From positions 4,758,249-4,822,248 of the forward strand of contig NZ_CP038799.1 in assembly GCF_012223425.1 (NCBI RefSeq): DNA of 64,000 bases, given 5' to 3'. Positions 5,965-14,356 of this stretch are shown here, in pieces. Under the pieces are notes generated by a model. The model had not been told where the DNA came from, searched no databases, and saw only the letters and a program-made list of their open reading frames with translations. The position numbers were made by a program, and so were the translations under genes. Source of the stretch: Mycolicibacterium frederiksbergense. GTDB taxonomy: Bacteria > Actinomycetota > Actinomycetes > Mycobacteriales > Mycobacteriaceae. Each line of letters begins with the position of its first letter. Position 1 is the first letter of the stretch.

Positions 5965-7985
5965 AACCGACCGCCGCCGCCGCTCATCCCGCCCCCGCTG
6001 AACCCGCCGCCGCCGGAGCCGCCGAACGTGGTGGAACTCCATCCGCCGCCACCGCCCATACCGCCGCGCAGCGCCCCGGACAGGATGTTGCCGATGATGA
6101 TGCCGCCGATCATCGCGCCTGTATTCGAGCCGCCGCCACCACCGAAGCCGCCGTAATTGTTGTACTGCTGTTGGGTTTTGGCGACATCGCTGTTGGCGAT
6201 CGTCTGGGCCTGCCCGGCCAGCATCGCCGCACCGTTGGCGTGCGCGATCGCCTCGGGCAGATTGGTGCCCTGCTTGTCCTGCGCGGCCTGCAGTTGGCGC
6301 ACAGCTTCGGCGAGGCGGGTGCGGGCCTCCGGTCCGATGCTGCCGCGGCGGGTGTCGATGAAATCCGAGACGCCGCGCACCCGGGACTGCGCGGAGAACA
6401 ACGCCTGTTCGAACGCGCGGCGTAGCCGTTCGGCGGCCGCGCGTTCCTCGGCGACTGTGTCCAGCAGCCGGTCCAGGTCGGCGTCGGCCTGGGTCAGCGC
6501 GGTGAAGGCACCCAGCGGGTCGGTGCCGCCGTTGGCCTGCGCTTCGGTGACCGCGCGGGTCGCGGCATCGCGGGCGGCGGTCAGGGCCTCGGCGCCGGCG
6601 ATACCGCCTTGCGCCAGTTGGGTACCGGCGGCCTTGATGCCGTTCTGGATATCGGTGATCGCATCGGGCAGGGTGGCGATCGCGCGGTTGATATCGGTGG
6701 CGGCGCTGTCGATCGCGTCCAGCATGGTCCTGGCCTGGCCGAGCGCGGACTCGGCCGCCCGGATCGAGTCGACGAGCCCGCCCTGGCGTCCCGCCGGCCG
6801 CGCCACCAGTGTGCGGGCGTTGGTGATGTTCTGATCGGCGAAGGCCAGCCGGTGCTTGGCGGTTTCGGCGTTGCGGGTCACCGAGTGCAGCGCGGTGGGG
6901 GAGAACTGCTGGTGCAGGGTGGCCAGCGTCTGTTCGGCCGGTGCGATGCGGGCGGTGAGATCGACCATCTGCTGGGTGAGTGCGTCGAGCCGGGTGGGCG
7001 CGTTGATCACCAGATCGCGGAGCTGCGAGAACGCCTCGCGCTGTGTGTCGAGTTCGCGGTCGGCCTTGGCCGCCGCCACGATCACCCGGGTCAGCAGATC
7101 ACGGCGCTGCTGCGGGGATTCGGGCACCGCATCGTCGAGGATCTGGCGCACGTTGAACGCCTGGGCCAGCGTCGTCTTCGCGGCGCTGACCGCGGTGCTG
7201 AACGGCGCGGTCTCCTTCTCGCCGAACTCCTCGACGGCCAACGCCAGTTCGTTCTCGCTGGTGCGCACCGCGTTGTCGACCTCGACCACGATGGAGCGGG
7301 ACAGCTCGTCGAGGGTGTCCAGCGGCACCGCCGCCAGTGCGCTCGGGTCGGCCGGATCGATGCGCTGGGCGGCCGCGAGATCGGCCTCCCGGCGCTTGCG
7401 CTTGCGGCGCCGGGACCACAGCAACAGGCCGGCCACCGCCGCTGCGATGACGGCCAGCATCACCAGGACACCGAACCAGTTCAGTTCGGAATCAGAGGAT
7501 CCCGACGACCTCGAGGACGAGCCGGCGGGCCCGTCGAGACCCTCGGCCGCCGCGATCGCCGCCTCGGCCCACTGCTGAGCGCGCAGCGCGGGCTCCACCT
7601 GATTGCGGCGCAGGGCATCCACGTCGACACCGCCGGCGGCCGCGGTGGGCGCCAGCAGCGCGTAGGCGCGGTCGCTGGTGGCCACCGCCAGCAGCGCGTC
7701 GTGGTCGCCGAAATCGCTGGTCCGCATGGTGGCCCGGGCCCAGTCCGCGGCCGGTGAGCCGGAGAACGAGTCGACGAACACCACCCAGAGCCGGACCTTG
7801 CGGTCGGTGTAGAGCTTGTCGATCGCCTGAGTCACGTCGGTCATGTCGGAGGCGCTCAGCGCGTTCGCCTCATCCACCACATAGCTGGCCAACCGGAACG
7901 GCGGCTGCCCCGCGGCGGCGGGTGCGAGCAGGAGGCCGGCGGTCAGAACCGCGAGGGCCACACTGAGCAAACGGGCGATACGCAT
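5961..7985 (-). CDS. TPM-domain membrane protein (Rv2345-like)
   Basis: A 674-residue envelope protein. It has a signal peptide (residues 1-26, ending AAAG), then a TPM domain (DUF477, roughly 30-150: YVVDEANALSASDM...), a transmembrane helix near residues 169-190, a basic stretch WSRRRKRKRREA on the cytoplasmic side, about 400 residues of long helices likely to be coiled coil, and a glycine-rich tail (GGFGGGGGS..., from about 610) ending GGGGRF. TPM domains occur in photosystem repair proteins and in YgcG-type membrane proteins; their biochemical activity is uncertain. The Gly-rich tail is typical of the YgcG group. Order with dgt and dnaG matches Rv2345-Rv2344c-Rv2343c. Confidence 0.85.
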   Translation of the reverse strand: MRIARLLSVALAVLTAGLLLAPAAAGQPPFRLASYVVDEANALSASDMTDVTQAIDKLYTDRKVRLWVVFVDSFSGSPAADWARATMRTSDFGDHDALLAVATSDRAYALLAPTAAAGGVDVDALRRNQVEPALRAQQWAEAAIAAAEGLDGPAGSSSRSSGSSDSELNWFGVLVMLAVIAAAVAGLLLWSRRRKRKRREADLAAAQRIDPADPSALAAVPLDTLDELSRSIVVEVDNAVRTSENELALAVEEFGEKETAPFSTAVSAAKTTLAQAFNVRQILDDAVPESPQQRRDLLTRVIVAAAKADRELDTQREAFSQLRDLVINAPTRLDALTQQMVDLTARIAPAEQTLATLHQQFSPTALHSVTRNAETAKHRLAFADQNITNARTLVARPAGRQGGLVDSIRAAESALGQARTMLDAIDSAATDINRAIATLPDAITDIQNGIKAAGTQLAQGGIAGAEALTAARDAATRAVTEAQANGGTDPLGAFTALTQADADLDRLLDTVAEERAAAERLRRAFEQALFSAQSRVRGVSDFIDTRRGSIGPEARTRLAEAVRQLQAAQDKQGTNLPEAIAHANGAAMLAGQAQTIANSDVAKTQQQYNNYGGFGGGGGSNTGAMIGGIIIGNILSGALRGGMGGGGGWSSTTFGGSGGGGFSGGGMSGGGGRF

Positions 7986-8066
7986 GACGTCAATCTAGTG
8001 AACACGGGCGCTCCGCGGCGGCGGCATGTCCGAACGGCGGCAGCGCTGCTGGCAGACTGTGCGGCG

Positions 8067-9344
8067 GTGGCCACGCAACGCGACACATCCGACCCCTACG
8101 ACGACTTCGACCGGCAGCGGCTGGTGCCGGAGTCGGCGAAGGGTAGCGCGCTGCCCGGGACCGACACCGAGCACCGCACCGCCTTCGCCAGGGACCGCGC
8201 CCGCGTGCTGCACAGCGCCGCGCTGCGCAGGCTCGCCGACAAGACCCAGGTGGTCGGTCCCCGACACGGCGACACCCCACGCACCCGGCTGACGCACTCC
8301 CTGGAGGTGGCCCAGATCGGCCGCGGTATGGCCGTCGGGCTGGGGTGTGACCCGGATCTGGTCGATCTGGCCGGGCTGGCCCACGACATCGGCCACCCGC
8401 CCTACGGGCACAACGGTGAACGCGCGCTCAACGAGATCGCCGACGCCTTCGGCGGGTTCGAGGGCAACGCCCAGAATCTGCGGATCCTGACCCGGCTGGA
8501 ACCCAAAGTGCTTGACGCCGAGGGCCGTTCCGCGGGACTGAACCTCACCAGGGCGGCGCTGGACGCGGTCACCAAGTACCCGTGGACCCGTGCCGAGAAT
8601 CCGAAGAAGTTCGGTTTCTACAGCGACGACCTCGTCGCGGCCGGCTGGCTGCGCGACGGGGCGCCCGCGGGACGGCCGTGCCTGGAGGCCCAGGTGATGG
8701 ACTGGGCCGACGACGTCGCCTACTCCGTGCACGATGTCGAGGACGGCGTCATCTCCGGACGCATCGACCTACGGGTGCTGGCCGACGCCGATGCCGCCAC
8801 CGCATTGGCGGACCTGGGCGCGAAGGCGTTCCCGGCGATCAGCCATGACGAACTGCTCGACGCGTCGTCGAGGCTGTCGGAGATGCCGGTCGTCGAGGCG
8901 GTCGGCAAGTACGACGGCACGTTGACGGCCTCGGTGGCCCTGAAGAATCTGACCAGCGAGTTCGTCGGCCGCTTCGCCAATGCCGCGATCTCGCAGACCC
9001 GCGCCGCGGCGGGCCCCGGACCGCTGCGCCGGTTCGACACCGATCTGCAGGTCCCGGGTCTGGTCCGCGCCGAGGTGGCCGTGCTCAAGATGCTGGCCCT
9101 GCAATTCATCATGTCCGACCACCGTCACCTGCAGGTGCAGGCCGACCAGCGCACGCTCATCCGTGAGGTCGCGCTCGCCCTGTGGGCGCAGGCGCCCAGC
9201 GGTCTGGATCCGCAGTTTGCGCTCGAATTCGCCGAGGCCGCCGACGACGGAGCCCGGCTGCGTGTGGTGATCGACCAGATCGCGTCCTACACCGAGTCCC
9301 GGCTGGAGCGAGTGCACGAAGTGCGCTCACCCAGACCCTTGTGA
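8067..9344 (+). CDS. dgt: deoxyguanosinetriphosphate triphosphohydrolase-like protein
   Basis: HD-superfamily dNTP triphosphohydrolase that cleaves dNTPs to nucleoside and triphosphate. The metal site is visible as the histidine in RTRLTHSLEVAQ, the HD pair in LAHDIGHPPYGHNGE, and an aspartate in DWADDVAYSVHD. A GTG further upstream (7998) would add 23 residues, but that extension is Arg/Ala-rich and the family normally begins close to the DPYDDFDRQR segment; the later GTG also leaves space for a promoter between this gene and the divergent TPM gene. It is followed 20 bases later by dnaG, probably in one operon linking dNTP supply to replication. Confidence 0.9.
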   Translation: MATQRDTSDPYDDFDRQRLVPESAKGSALPGTDTEHRTAFARDRARVLHSAALRRLADKTQVVGPRHGDTPRTRLTHSLEVAQIGRGMAVGLGCDPDLVDLAGLAHDIGHPPYGHNGERALNEIADAFGGFEGNAQNLRILTRLEPKVLDAEGRSAGLNLTRAALDAVTKYPWTRAENPKKFGFYSDDLVAAGWLRDGAPAGRPCLEAQVMDWADDVAYSVHDVEDGVISGRIDLRVLADADAATALADLGAKAFPAISHDELLDASSRLSEMPVVEAVGKYDGTLTASVALKNLTSEFVGRFANAAISQTRAAAGPGPLRRFDTDLQVPGLVRAEVAVLKMLALQFIMSDHRHLQVQADQRTLIREVALALWAQAPSGLDPQFALEFAEAADDGARLRVVIDQIASYTESRLERVHEVRSPRPL

Positions 9345-9364
9345 CGGGCCGATAGACTGCCCGG

Positions 9365-11314
9365 ATGGCCGGTATCGACACGACGCGGGGTGGCCGGGGC
9401 CGCATCCCCGATCGCGATATCGCCGCCATCCGCGAACGTGTCCGCATCGAAGATGTGGTGGGCGACTACGTCCAGCTGCGCAAGGCCGGGGTGGACTCGC
9501 TGAAGGGGCTCTGCCCGTTCCACGACGAGAAATCCCCGTCCTTCCATGTGCGACCCAACCACGGGCACTTCCACTGCTTCGGCTGCGGAGAGGGCGGTGA
9601 CGTGTATGCCTTTCTGCAGAAGATCGAGCACGTCACGTTCGTCGAGGCCGTGGAACTGCTCGCCGACAAGGTCGGCTACACCGTCACCTACACCGGGGCC
9701 TCGGCCACCCACGTGCAGCGCGACCGGGGCAGCCGCAGCCGGCTGATCGCCGCCAACGCCGCGGCCCAGGAGTTCTACGCCGAGGCTCTGCGCTCCGAGG
9801 AGGCCGCACCGGCCCGCCAGTACCTGATCGAGCGCAACTTCGACGGCGAGGCCGCCGCCAAGTACGGCTGCGGTTACGCGCCGTCGGGCTGGGACACCTT
9901 GACAAAGCACATGTTGCGCAAGGGTTTCGAGTTCAAGGAGCTGGAGGCGGCCGGGTTGAGCCGGGAGGGCAAACGCGGCCCGATGGACCGGTTCCACCGC
10001 CGGCTGCTGTGGCCGATCCGGGTGTCATCGGGGGAGACCATCGGGTTCGGTGCCCGCCGGCTCTTCGATGACGACCATATGGAAGCCAAATACGTCAACA
10101 CCCCGGAAACGGTGCTGTACAAGAAGTCTCACGTGCTGTTCGGTCTGGACCTGGCCAAGCGCGATATCGCCAAGGGGCATCAGGCCGTCGTGGTCGAGGG
10201 CTACACCGACGTGATGGCCATGCACCAGGCCGGGGTGACCACCGCGGTCGCCGCCTGCGGTACCGCGTTCGGTGACGAGCACCTTTCGATGTTGCGCCGA
10301 CTCATGATGGACGACAACTTCTTTCGAGGTGAGCTCATCTACGTGTTCGACGGCGACGCCGCCGGCCGGGCCGCCGCGGTGAAGGCCCTGGAGGGTGAGC
10401 AGAACCTGGCGGGGCAGTCGTTCGTCGCGGTGGCCGCCGACGGGATGGATCCCTGCGATCTGCGGCTGCGCTCCGGTGACGGTGCGCTGCGTGACCTGGT
10501 GGCCCGCCGTGCCCCGCTGTTCGAATTCGCCATCCGTACCGCGCTGACCGATCACGATCTGGACAGCGCCGAGGGCCGGGTGTCGGCACTGCGGCGCTGT
10601 GTCCCGATGGTGGCGCGCATCAAGGATCCGACGCTGCGCGACGAGTACGCCCGCCAGTTGGCCGGCTGGGTGGGCTGGCAGGACGTCGGCCAGGTGCTCG
10701 GCCGGGTCCGTGAGGAAGCCGGCCGCAAGGGCGGACGCACCAATGGTCGTGGCGCGGCGACCTCGAACCGGCGCTCCGGCGCCGAACCGCCGTCACGGCC
10801 TCAGGTGTCGGTGTCGCGCCCCGATCCGCGGGACCCGATCCTGCGGCCCCAGCGCGAGGCGCTCAAGTCGGCGCTGCAGTACCCGGGGCTGGCCGGGCCG
10901 GTGTTCGACAGCCTGTCGGTCGAGAACTTCACCCACCCCGGCTATGCCGCGGTGCGCACGGCGATCGCCGCCGCCGGCGGCATGACGTCCGGGCTCTCGG
11001 GTGGCCAGTGGATCGACACCGTGCGGGATATGGCCGGTTCACCGGAGGCGGCCAAACTGATCAACGAACTCTCGGTGGACGCCATCCGCATCGAGGACGA
11101 CGAGAAGCTGGCCCGCTACATCTCCGGGGTGCTGGCCCGGCTGCAGGAAGTATCGGTCGGCCGCCAGATCGCCGAGGTCAAGTCGAAGCTGCAGCGGATG
11201 TCCCCGGTGGACAACAGCGACGAGTACCACGCCCTGTTCGGGGACCTGGTGGCCATGGAGACCTACCGCCGCAGCCTGCTGGAGCAGGCCAGCGGCGATG
11301 ACTTGACTGCATGA
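9365..11314 (+). CDS. dnaG: DNA primase
   Basis: Makes RNA primers at the replication fork. The 649-residue protein shows the N-terminal CHC2 zinc finger (CPFHDEKSPSFHV... with FHCFGCGEGGD), the central TOPRIM catalytic core (VVVEGYTDVMAMHQAG with its glutamate, and the acidic VFDGDAAG), and a C-terminal helicase-binding domain after a Ser/Arg-rich linker (near residues 455-490). The ATG gives MAGIDTTRGGRGRIPDRDIAAI, the usual mycobacterial N-terminus. It lies directly downstream of dgt on the same strand. Confidence 0.96.
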   Translation: MAGIDTTRGGRGRIPDRDIAAIRERVRIEDVVGDYVQLRKAGVDSLKGLCPFHDEKSPSFHVRPNHGHFHCFGCGEGGDVYAFLQKIEHVTFVEAVELLADKVGYTVTYTGASATHVQRDRGSRSRLIAANAAAQEFYAEALRSEEAAPARQYLIERNFDGEAAAKYGCGYAPSGWDTLTKHMLRKGFEFKELEAAGLSREGKRGPMDRFHRRLLWPIRVSSGETIGFGARRLFDDDHMEAKYVNTPETVLYKKSHVLFGLDLAKRDIAKGHQAVVVEGYTDVMAMHQAGVTTAVAACGTAFGDEHLSMLRRLMMDDNFFRGELIYVFDGDAAGRAAAVKALEGEQNLAGQSFVAVAADGMDPCDLRLRSGDGALRDLVARRAPLFEFAIRTALTDHDLDSAEGRVSALRRCVPMVARIKDPTLRDEYARQLAGWVGWQDVGQVLGRVREEAGRKGGRTNGRGAATSNRRSGAEPPSRPQVSVSRPDPRDPILRPQREALKSALQYPGLAGPVFDSLSVENFTHPGYAAVRTAIAAAGGMTSGLSGGQWIDTVRDMAGSPEAAKLINELSVDAIRIEDDEKLARYISGVLARLQEVSVGRQIAEVKSKLQRMSPVDNSDEYHALFGDLVAMETYRRSLLEQASGDDLTA

Positions 11315-11329
11315 TCGTGACGCACGCGT

Positions 11330-11335
11330 TACAGT
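11330..11335 (+). promoter_or_regulatory. candidate -10 element of the small secreted protein gene
   Basis: TACAGT fits the mycobacterial SigA -10 pattern TANNNT and lies 35 bases before the GTG of the next gene. A TTGACT hexamer upstream is 21 bases away, longer than ideal, so only the -10 is proposed. Confidence 0.35.
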
Positions 11336-11369
11336 GAGTGCGCAGCTAACTGTCTAGAAAGGCTCCGCC

Positions 11370-11660
11370 GTGGCATCTCTGAGCGATCAGACACGCAAGT
11401 TCCTCTTCGCCGGCGCCTTCGCGGTCGCCGCCGTTGCGGCGCCCGCGCTGGCACTTTCTACGACTCCCGACGCCTCCCCGCAGGCCGGTCCGGCCTGTCT
11501 GGCCTGGTTCGGCAACAAGGAAGACGGCAACTGCCTGTCGACCTCCAACGGCAACGGTGTGGCCGTCGGCACCCCCGGTGCCGGGCTGTGCAACGGCGGG
11601 TTCTGCACCTCGCCGATCTTCCCGGGCAACACCTGGAACACCAGCATCCCGTTCGGCTGA
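11370..11660 (+). CDS. small secreted protein (Rv2342 position)
   Basis: A 96-residue exported protein. The N-terminus has a short positively charged start followed by the hydrophobic FLFAGAFAVAAVAAPALALS, a good Sec signal peptide with a cleavage site near ALA. The mature part is about 68 residues, rich in Gly, Asn and Thr, with four cysteines (two in CNGGFC) likely to form disulfides outside the membrane. The GTG start is preceded by GAAAGG. Function is unknown. A small exported protein next to dnaG fits M. tuberculosis Rv2342, a match I state from gene order. Confidence 0.75.
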   Translation: MASLSDQTRKFLFAGAFAVAAVAAPALALSTTPDASPQAGPACLAWFGNKEDGNCLSTSNGNGVAVGTPGAGLCNGGFCTSPIFPGNTWNTSIPFG

Positions 11661-11661
11661 G

Positions 11662-11937
11662 TTAGAAGCGCTTCCCGTTCTGCGGGTTCGGCGTCTCGAC
11701 GTCGACCTGCTCGGGGTGCAGCACCGATGTCTCGGCGTCGATCGCCGTCAATCTCACCATCGCCGGATCGGGTGATACCCGATCGGCGACCTTGCGACGC
11801 CCGGCGTCCAGCACGGCCTTGGTCGCGGGGTTCTCGGTGACCGCTTTATAGGTGGCAGAGATCTGCTCGTATCGGCGCCGGCCCGCTTTCGCGCCCAACA
11901 CATAGCCGACCCCCAGTACGAACACGAACCGGAACAC
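11662..11937 (-). CDS. small conserved membrane-associated protein (YtxH-like)
   Basis: A 91-residue protein with a short N-terminal hydrophobic helix (MFRFVFVLGVGYVLGAKAG) followed by a basic RRRYEQI segment and a helix. The GYVLGAKAGRRRYEQI signature is common among small actinobacterial proteins related to YtxH. One membrane span with the rest in the cytoplasm is likely. It is convergent with the secreted-protein gene, with its stop one base beyond that gene's stop. No specific role is known to me. Confidence 0.7.
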   Translation of the reverse strand: MFRFVFVLGVGYVLGAKAGRRRYEQISATYKAVTENPATKAVLDAGRRKVADRVSPDPAMVRLTAIDAETSVLHPEQVDVETPNPQNGKRF

Positions 11938-12047
11938 AGGGCTCCCCTCACCGTGACAACAGATTGCTTCTATCCTGCCTCACGCACCCGGAACGCGGGT
12001 GAAGGGGCATCTGACATGGCGATTCGGGAGCAGCCGGGTGCATACGC

Positions 12048-12053
12048 TAGAGT
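12048..12053 (+). promoter_or_regulatory. candidate -10 element for tRNA-Asn
   Basis: TAGAGT matches TANNNT and lies 14 bases before the tRNA 5' end, a normal distance for a short 5' leader. No clear -35 hexamer is seen. Confidence 0.4.
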
Positions 12054-12067
12054 CTGTTCCGCATCAT

Positions 12068-12140
12068 TCCCCTGTAGCTCAATTGGCAGAGCTTCCGACT
12101 GTTAATCGGACGGTTGATGGTTCGAGTCCATCCGGGGGAG
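12068..12140 (+). tRNA. tRNA-Asn (anticodon GTT)
   Basis: The cloverleaf folds completely by eye: acceptor TCCCCTG paired with CGGGGGA (one T-G), D arm GCTC/GAGC, anticodon stem TCCGA/TCGGA with loop CTGTTAA (anticodon GTT), and T arm GATGG-TTCGAGT-CCATC. The discriminator base is G. The terminal CCA is not encoded. The gene reads convergently into the downstream toxin-antitoxin module. Confidence 0.96.
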
Positions 12141-12152
12141 CAGAAGTACACA

Positions 12153-12177
12153 GGTCAGAGGTTCGCAACCTCTGGCC
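12153..12177. terminator. hairpin terminator after tRNA-Asn
   Basis: Inverted repeat of 11 bases around a CGC loop (GGTCAGAGGTT / AACCTCTGGCC, one mismatch or wobble) followed by TTT. It starts 13 bases after the tRNA and would separate it from the convergent antitoxin gene. The remaining bases up to the antitoxin stop contain no convincing gene. Confidence 0.7.
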
Positions 12178-12331
12178 TTTCTGCTTTCCAGGGGGCCTTA
12201 CCCGATTGCTCCTTCGCGAGGTCCGCCGAGGCCGCCGGCGACGGCGCGATGCGCTCACGCCTGGCCGCAAGCGTCGCACCAGCACCCGACGACGCCTCCT
12301 ACGACATGCGACACAGTGGCGAGCCGGGGTG

Positions 12332-12754
12332 CTAATCGGTGTGTTGATCGTCCTTCGACATGCCCGGCGGGATCGTGTAAGCCTCGGCCATCTCGCTGGC
12401 CATCGTCAATGGCCCCGGCTGAGACCGAATCGTCTCTTGCAGAGATTGCGCCAGCTCGACGATCGCGCCGACCTGCGCCACTAGCGACCCGGGCGCCGGC
12501 TCGCGGAGCTCGGCCACCAACTTCAGCAACTGCTCCCGCGCCACCGTTGACACCGGCAGCTCTCTGCGCGCAGCAATCGCCTCCAGCGCGTCGAACTCAT
12601 CCGGATTCAGCCGCACCTGCAGCACCTTTGACCGTGCCCGGCCTGGCCGCGACACGTCCACGTTGGCGGGCAGCGGACGGTCTGACTGGTCAGTTTCGCC
12701 GGCCTCGGCCTCCGCACCGATCCGTGCCAGCCGATCCTCAAGGGACTCACTCAT
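12332..12754 (-). CDS. ribbon-helix-helix antitoxin (BrnA-like position)
   Basis: A 140-residue protein. The middle segment KVLQVRLNPDEFDALEAIAARR followed by ELPVSTVAREQLLKLV is a textbook ribbon-helix-helix fold: one beta strand then two helices, as in CopG/Arc DNA-binding antitoxins. The N-terminal part is acidic and probably flexible; the C-terminal part is helical and could be the toxin-binding arm. The ATG used lies within the last codons of the upstream toxin gene (an 8-base overlap, ATGAGTGA), giving MSESLEDRLARIG; longer upstream starts would overlap the toxin further. It would repress the operon through the dyad upstream of the toxin. Confidence 0.7.
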   Translation of the reverse strand: MSESLEDRLARIGAEAEAGETDQSDRPLPANVDVSRPGRARSKVLQVRLNPDEFDALEAIAARRELPVSTVAREQLLKLVAELREPAPGSLVAQVGAIVELAQSLQETIRSQPGPLTMASEMAEAYTIPPGMSKDDQHTD

Positions 12755-13037
12755 CGTCCATGCCTCCCTGCTCGTAGTAGCGGCGGTCACGTGCATTTGC
12801 TCTCCACGCGTTCGCCCCGTAGGTGACGTTGTCTTCGTGACTGAAAACGGTGATGACCGTCAGGACCGCTCCGGCACTCTGTGAGTAGCCGATGATGCGG
12901 GCACTGTCGCCGGACCTGCTGTTGTAGTCCGGGACGATGAGCACCCGATAGGGGTCGTCGAGGGCCTCGTCGGCCTGAGCCGGAGTGAGGTTGCGTTTGG
13001 CGATGTATCCGCCTCGCTTGCTCCAGTCGACCGCCAC
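12747..13037 (-). CDS. BrnT-like toxin (putative ribonuclease)
   Basis: A 96-residue basic protein beginning at GTG. The pattern of an N-terminal helix (LTPAQADEALDDP), central strands (SARIIGYSQSAGAVLTVITVF) and the ending GANAWRANARDRRYYEQG resembles BrnT-type RelE-fold toxins, whose C-terminal segment reads similar to SARRATRRERRRYEEG. BrnT cuts RNA and is neutralised by a DNA-binding partner encoded immediately downstream; the same toxin-first order is seen here. Family membership is judged by eye and is not certain. The promoter region holds a perfect palindrome. It could instead be an uncharacterised mycobacterial toxin family with a similar fold. Confidence 0.6.
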   Translation of the reverse strand: MAVDWSKRGGYIAKRNLTPAQADEALDDPYRVLIVPDYNSRSGDSARIIGYSQSAGAVLTVITVFSHEDNVTYGANAWRANARDRRYYEQGGMDDE

Positions 13038-13045
13038 GCCGGTAT

Positions 13046-13065
13046 CGTACTACAAGTGTAGTACG
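13046..13065. promoter_or_regulatory. palindromic operator of the toxin-antitoxin operon
   Basis: Perfect inverted repeat CGTACTAC - AAGT - GTAGTACG located 9 bases upstream of the toxin start codon. RHH antitoxins bind short palindromes at their own promoters, so this is a strong candidate for autorepression of the module. Confidence 0.7.
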
Positions 13066-13103
13066 AAATGTGGTGGGCGGCGGTGGGTTCACCAGCCCTT
13101 GCG

Positions 13104-13766
13104 CTAGGCGATCCTGCCCGCGGCGGCCGCCGCTGCTGCGTCGGTCAGTCCGTTGTAGGGATAGGTCGCATGGGCCAGCGAGCCCAGCAGCGACGCCGGC
13201 GAGCCATCGCAGATGTTGTCGCCCGGTGCGCACAGGTCCAGTGACTTGCCCGCGTACGCCGGTGCGATGTTGGCCGGCGGCGCACCGTATTGGGCCAGCA
13301 GCGACGGGCTCGGTTTGCCGAACAGCACCAGTCCGGCGACCCGGCTCTGCACGTCGGCGGGCAGGTCTGCCGTGGCGTAGGCGGCGACGGCTGCGCCCTG
13401 GGAGTATCCGCCGACGATGAGTTTGGTGTTCGGGCAGTTCGCGGCCGTCGCCCGCACCCGTGCGGCGGCGTCGCCGACGCCGTCGAACATGGTGGCCGGG
13501 AACACCGCCCGGTTCTCGAAATCGCCGGTGGCCGGGTAGTTGACCGGGTAGACGCCGATGGACTTACCGGGGGACTGCGCGCGCAGGGTGTCGACGAACG
13601 CCTGGCCGGTGGCGCCGAGGCCGGGCGGCTCGTCGCTGCCGCGGGCGAAAACCACCTCGGCATCGGGGCATGGTTCGGCCGAGGCGCCGGGGGCGGAGCC
13701 GGTTGCCAGCATCGAAGCGGTGAGCGCGCCGACAACAACCAACCGGCGTAAATGGCGTATTCCCAT
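13104..13766 (-). CDS. secreted cutinase-family esterase
   Basis: A 220-residue serine esterase of the cutinase-like family (CULP). It has an N-terminal signal peptide (residues 1-30, ending GASA), the nucleophile in GGYSQGAA (S122), the acid in CAPGDNICDG (D183) and the histidine in LAHATYP (H199). Four cysteines are placed to form the two family disulfides (C33-C111, C179-C186). Such enzymes hydrolyse ester or lipid substrates in the mycobacterial envelope or outside the cell. The ATG giving MGIRHLRRLVVV was chosen because it puts the signal peptide at the N-terminus. It is divergent from the lipoprotein gene, 104 bases apart. Confidence 0.92.
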   Translation of the reverse strand: MGIRHLRRLVVVGALTASMLATGSAPGASAEPCPDAEVVFARGSDEPPGLGATGQAFVDTLRAQSPGKSIGVYPVNYPATGDFENRAVFPATMFDGVGDAAARVRATAANCPNTKLIVGGYSQGAAVAAYATADLPADVQSRVAGLVLFGKPSPSLLAQYGAPPANIAPAYAGKSLDLCAPGDNICDGSPASLLGSLAHATYPYNGLTDAAAAAAAGRIA

Positions 13767-13870
13767 GGTCCGGATGCTACGCGGAGTGTTCGCTGAGCAC
13801 ATCCGGGCGCCGGGACTGGCCCGCGCCGGAGCATCGGGGAGAGCCATGGTCACTCCGTAAGCTCACTGCC

Positions 13871-14356
13871 ATGCGGCTCACCCGGATCGCCTCGGCCCTC
13901 GCGGCCCTCACGTTCGCCCTGGCCTCGTGCGGGTGGAGCCCACCCAACTCGGCGCCGCAGTCCACCTCGGACTGCCCGGCCGAGGACACCCCGACCGCCG
14001 AGACCGTCAAGACCGCCGTGCAGCAGGTCGGTGAACGCTGGTCGGAGGTATCGCGGGGTAACACCGGTGATTGCCGCCTGCACTGGGTGGTGATCGGCAC
14101 CGGGGACACCGCCCCGGATGCCGCCGTGCAGGTGCTGTTCTTCGATCGCGATGCGCCGCTGGGTCCGCCGACCCCGCGGCCCCGCCCGTACACGACCGTT
14201 GTGCCGTTGGGGGAGAAGATCGCCACGGTGCAGTACCAGTGGCTGCAGGGCCAGGACGAGCCGTGCTGCCCGACCGGGATCGCTCAGGTGCGCTTCCAGA
14301 TCGGCGAGGACGGTGCGCTCCAGGCGTTGGATCCGATCCCGACCCCTATTCCTTAG
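13871..14356 (+). CDS. LppP/LprE-family lipoprotein
   Basis: A 161-residue predicted lipoprotein with a short signal peptide ending in the lipobox LASC (cysteine 20), after which the mature domain would be anchored to the outer face of the membrane. The mature part contains the LppP/LprE signature CRLHWVVIGTGD and GLxLGPPTPRPRPYT-like Pro-rich stretch, and further cysteines (CCPTG). The family is restricted to mycobacteria and relatives, and its molecular function is unknown. The last 11 bases overlap the convergent TetR gene. Confidence 0.85.
   Translation: MRLTRIASALAALTFALASCGWSPPNSAPQSTSDCPAEDTPTAETVKTAVQQVGERWSEVSRGNTGDCRLHWVVIGTGDTAPDAAVQVLFFDRDAPLGPPTPRPRPYTTVVPLGEKIATVQYQWLQGQDEPCCPTGIAQVRFQIGEDGALQALDPIPTPIP

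Noticed and set aside
6609..7757. Long frame antisense to the TPM-domain gene
   Set aside because: Mirrors the codon bias of the real gene and has no recognised motif.
7998..8066. Upstream GTG for dgt adding 23 residues
   Set aside because: The added part is Arg/Ala-rich and unlike the family; it would leave almost no space for divergent promoters. It cannot be fully excluded.
12178..12331. Possible gene remnant between tRNA-Asn terminator and antitoxin
   Set aside because: A short frame ending ASYDMRHSGEPGC exists, but it has no start signal, no family resemblance and may be noise.
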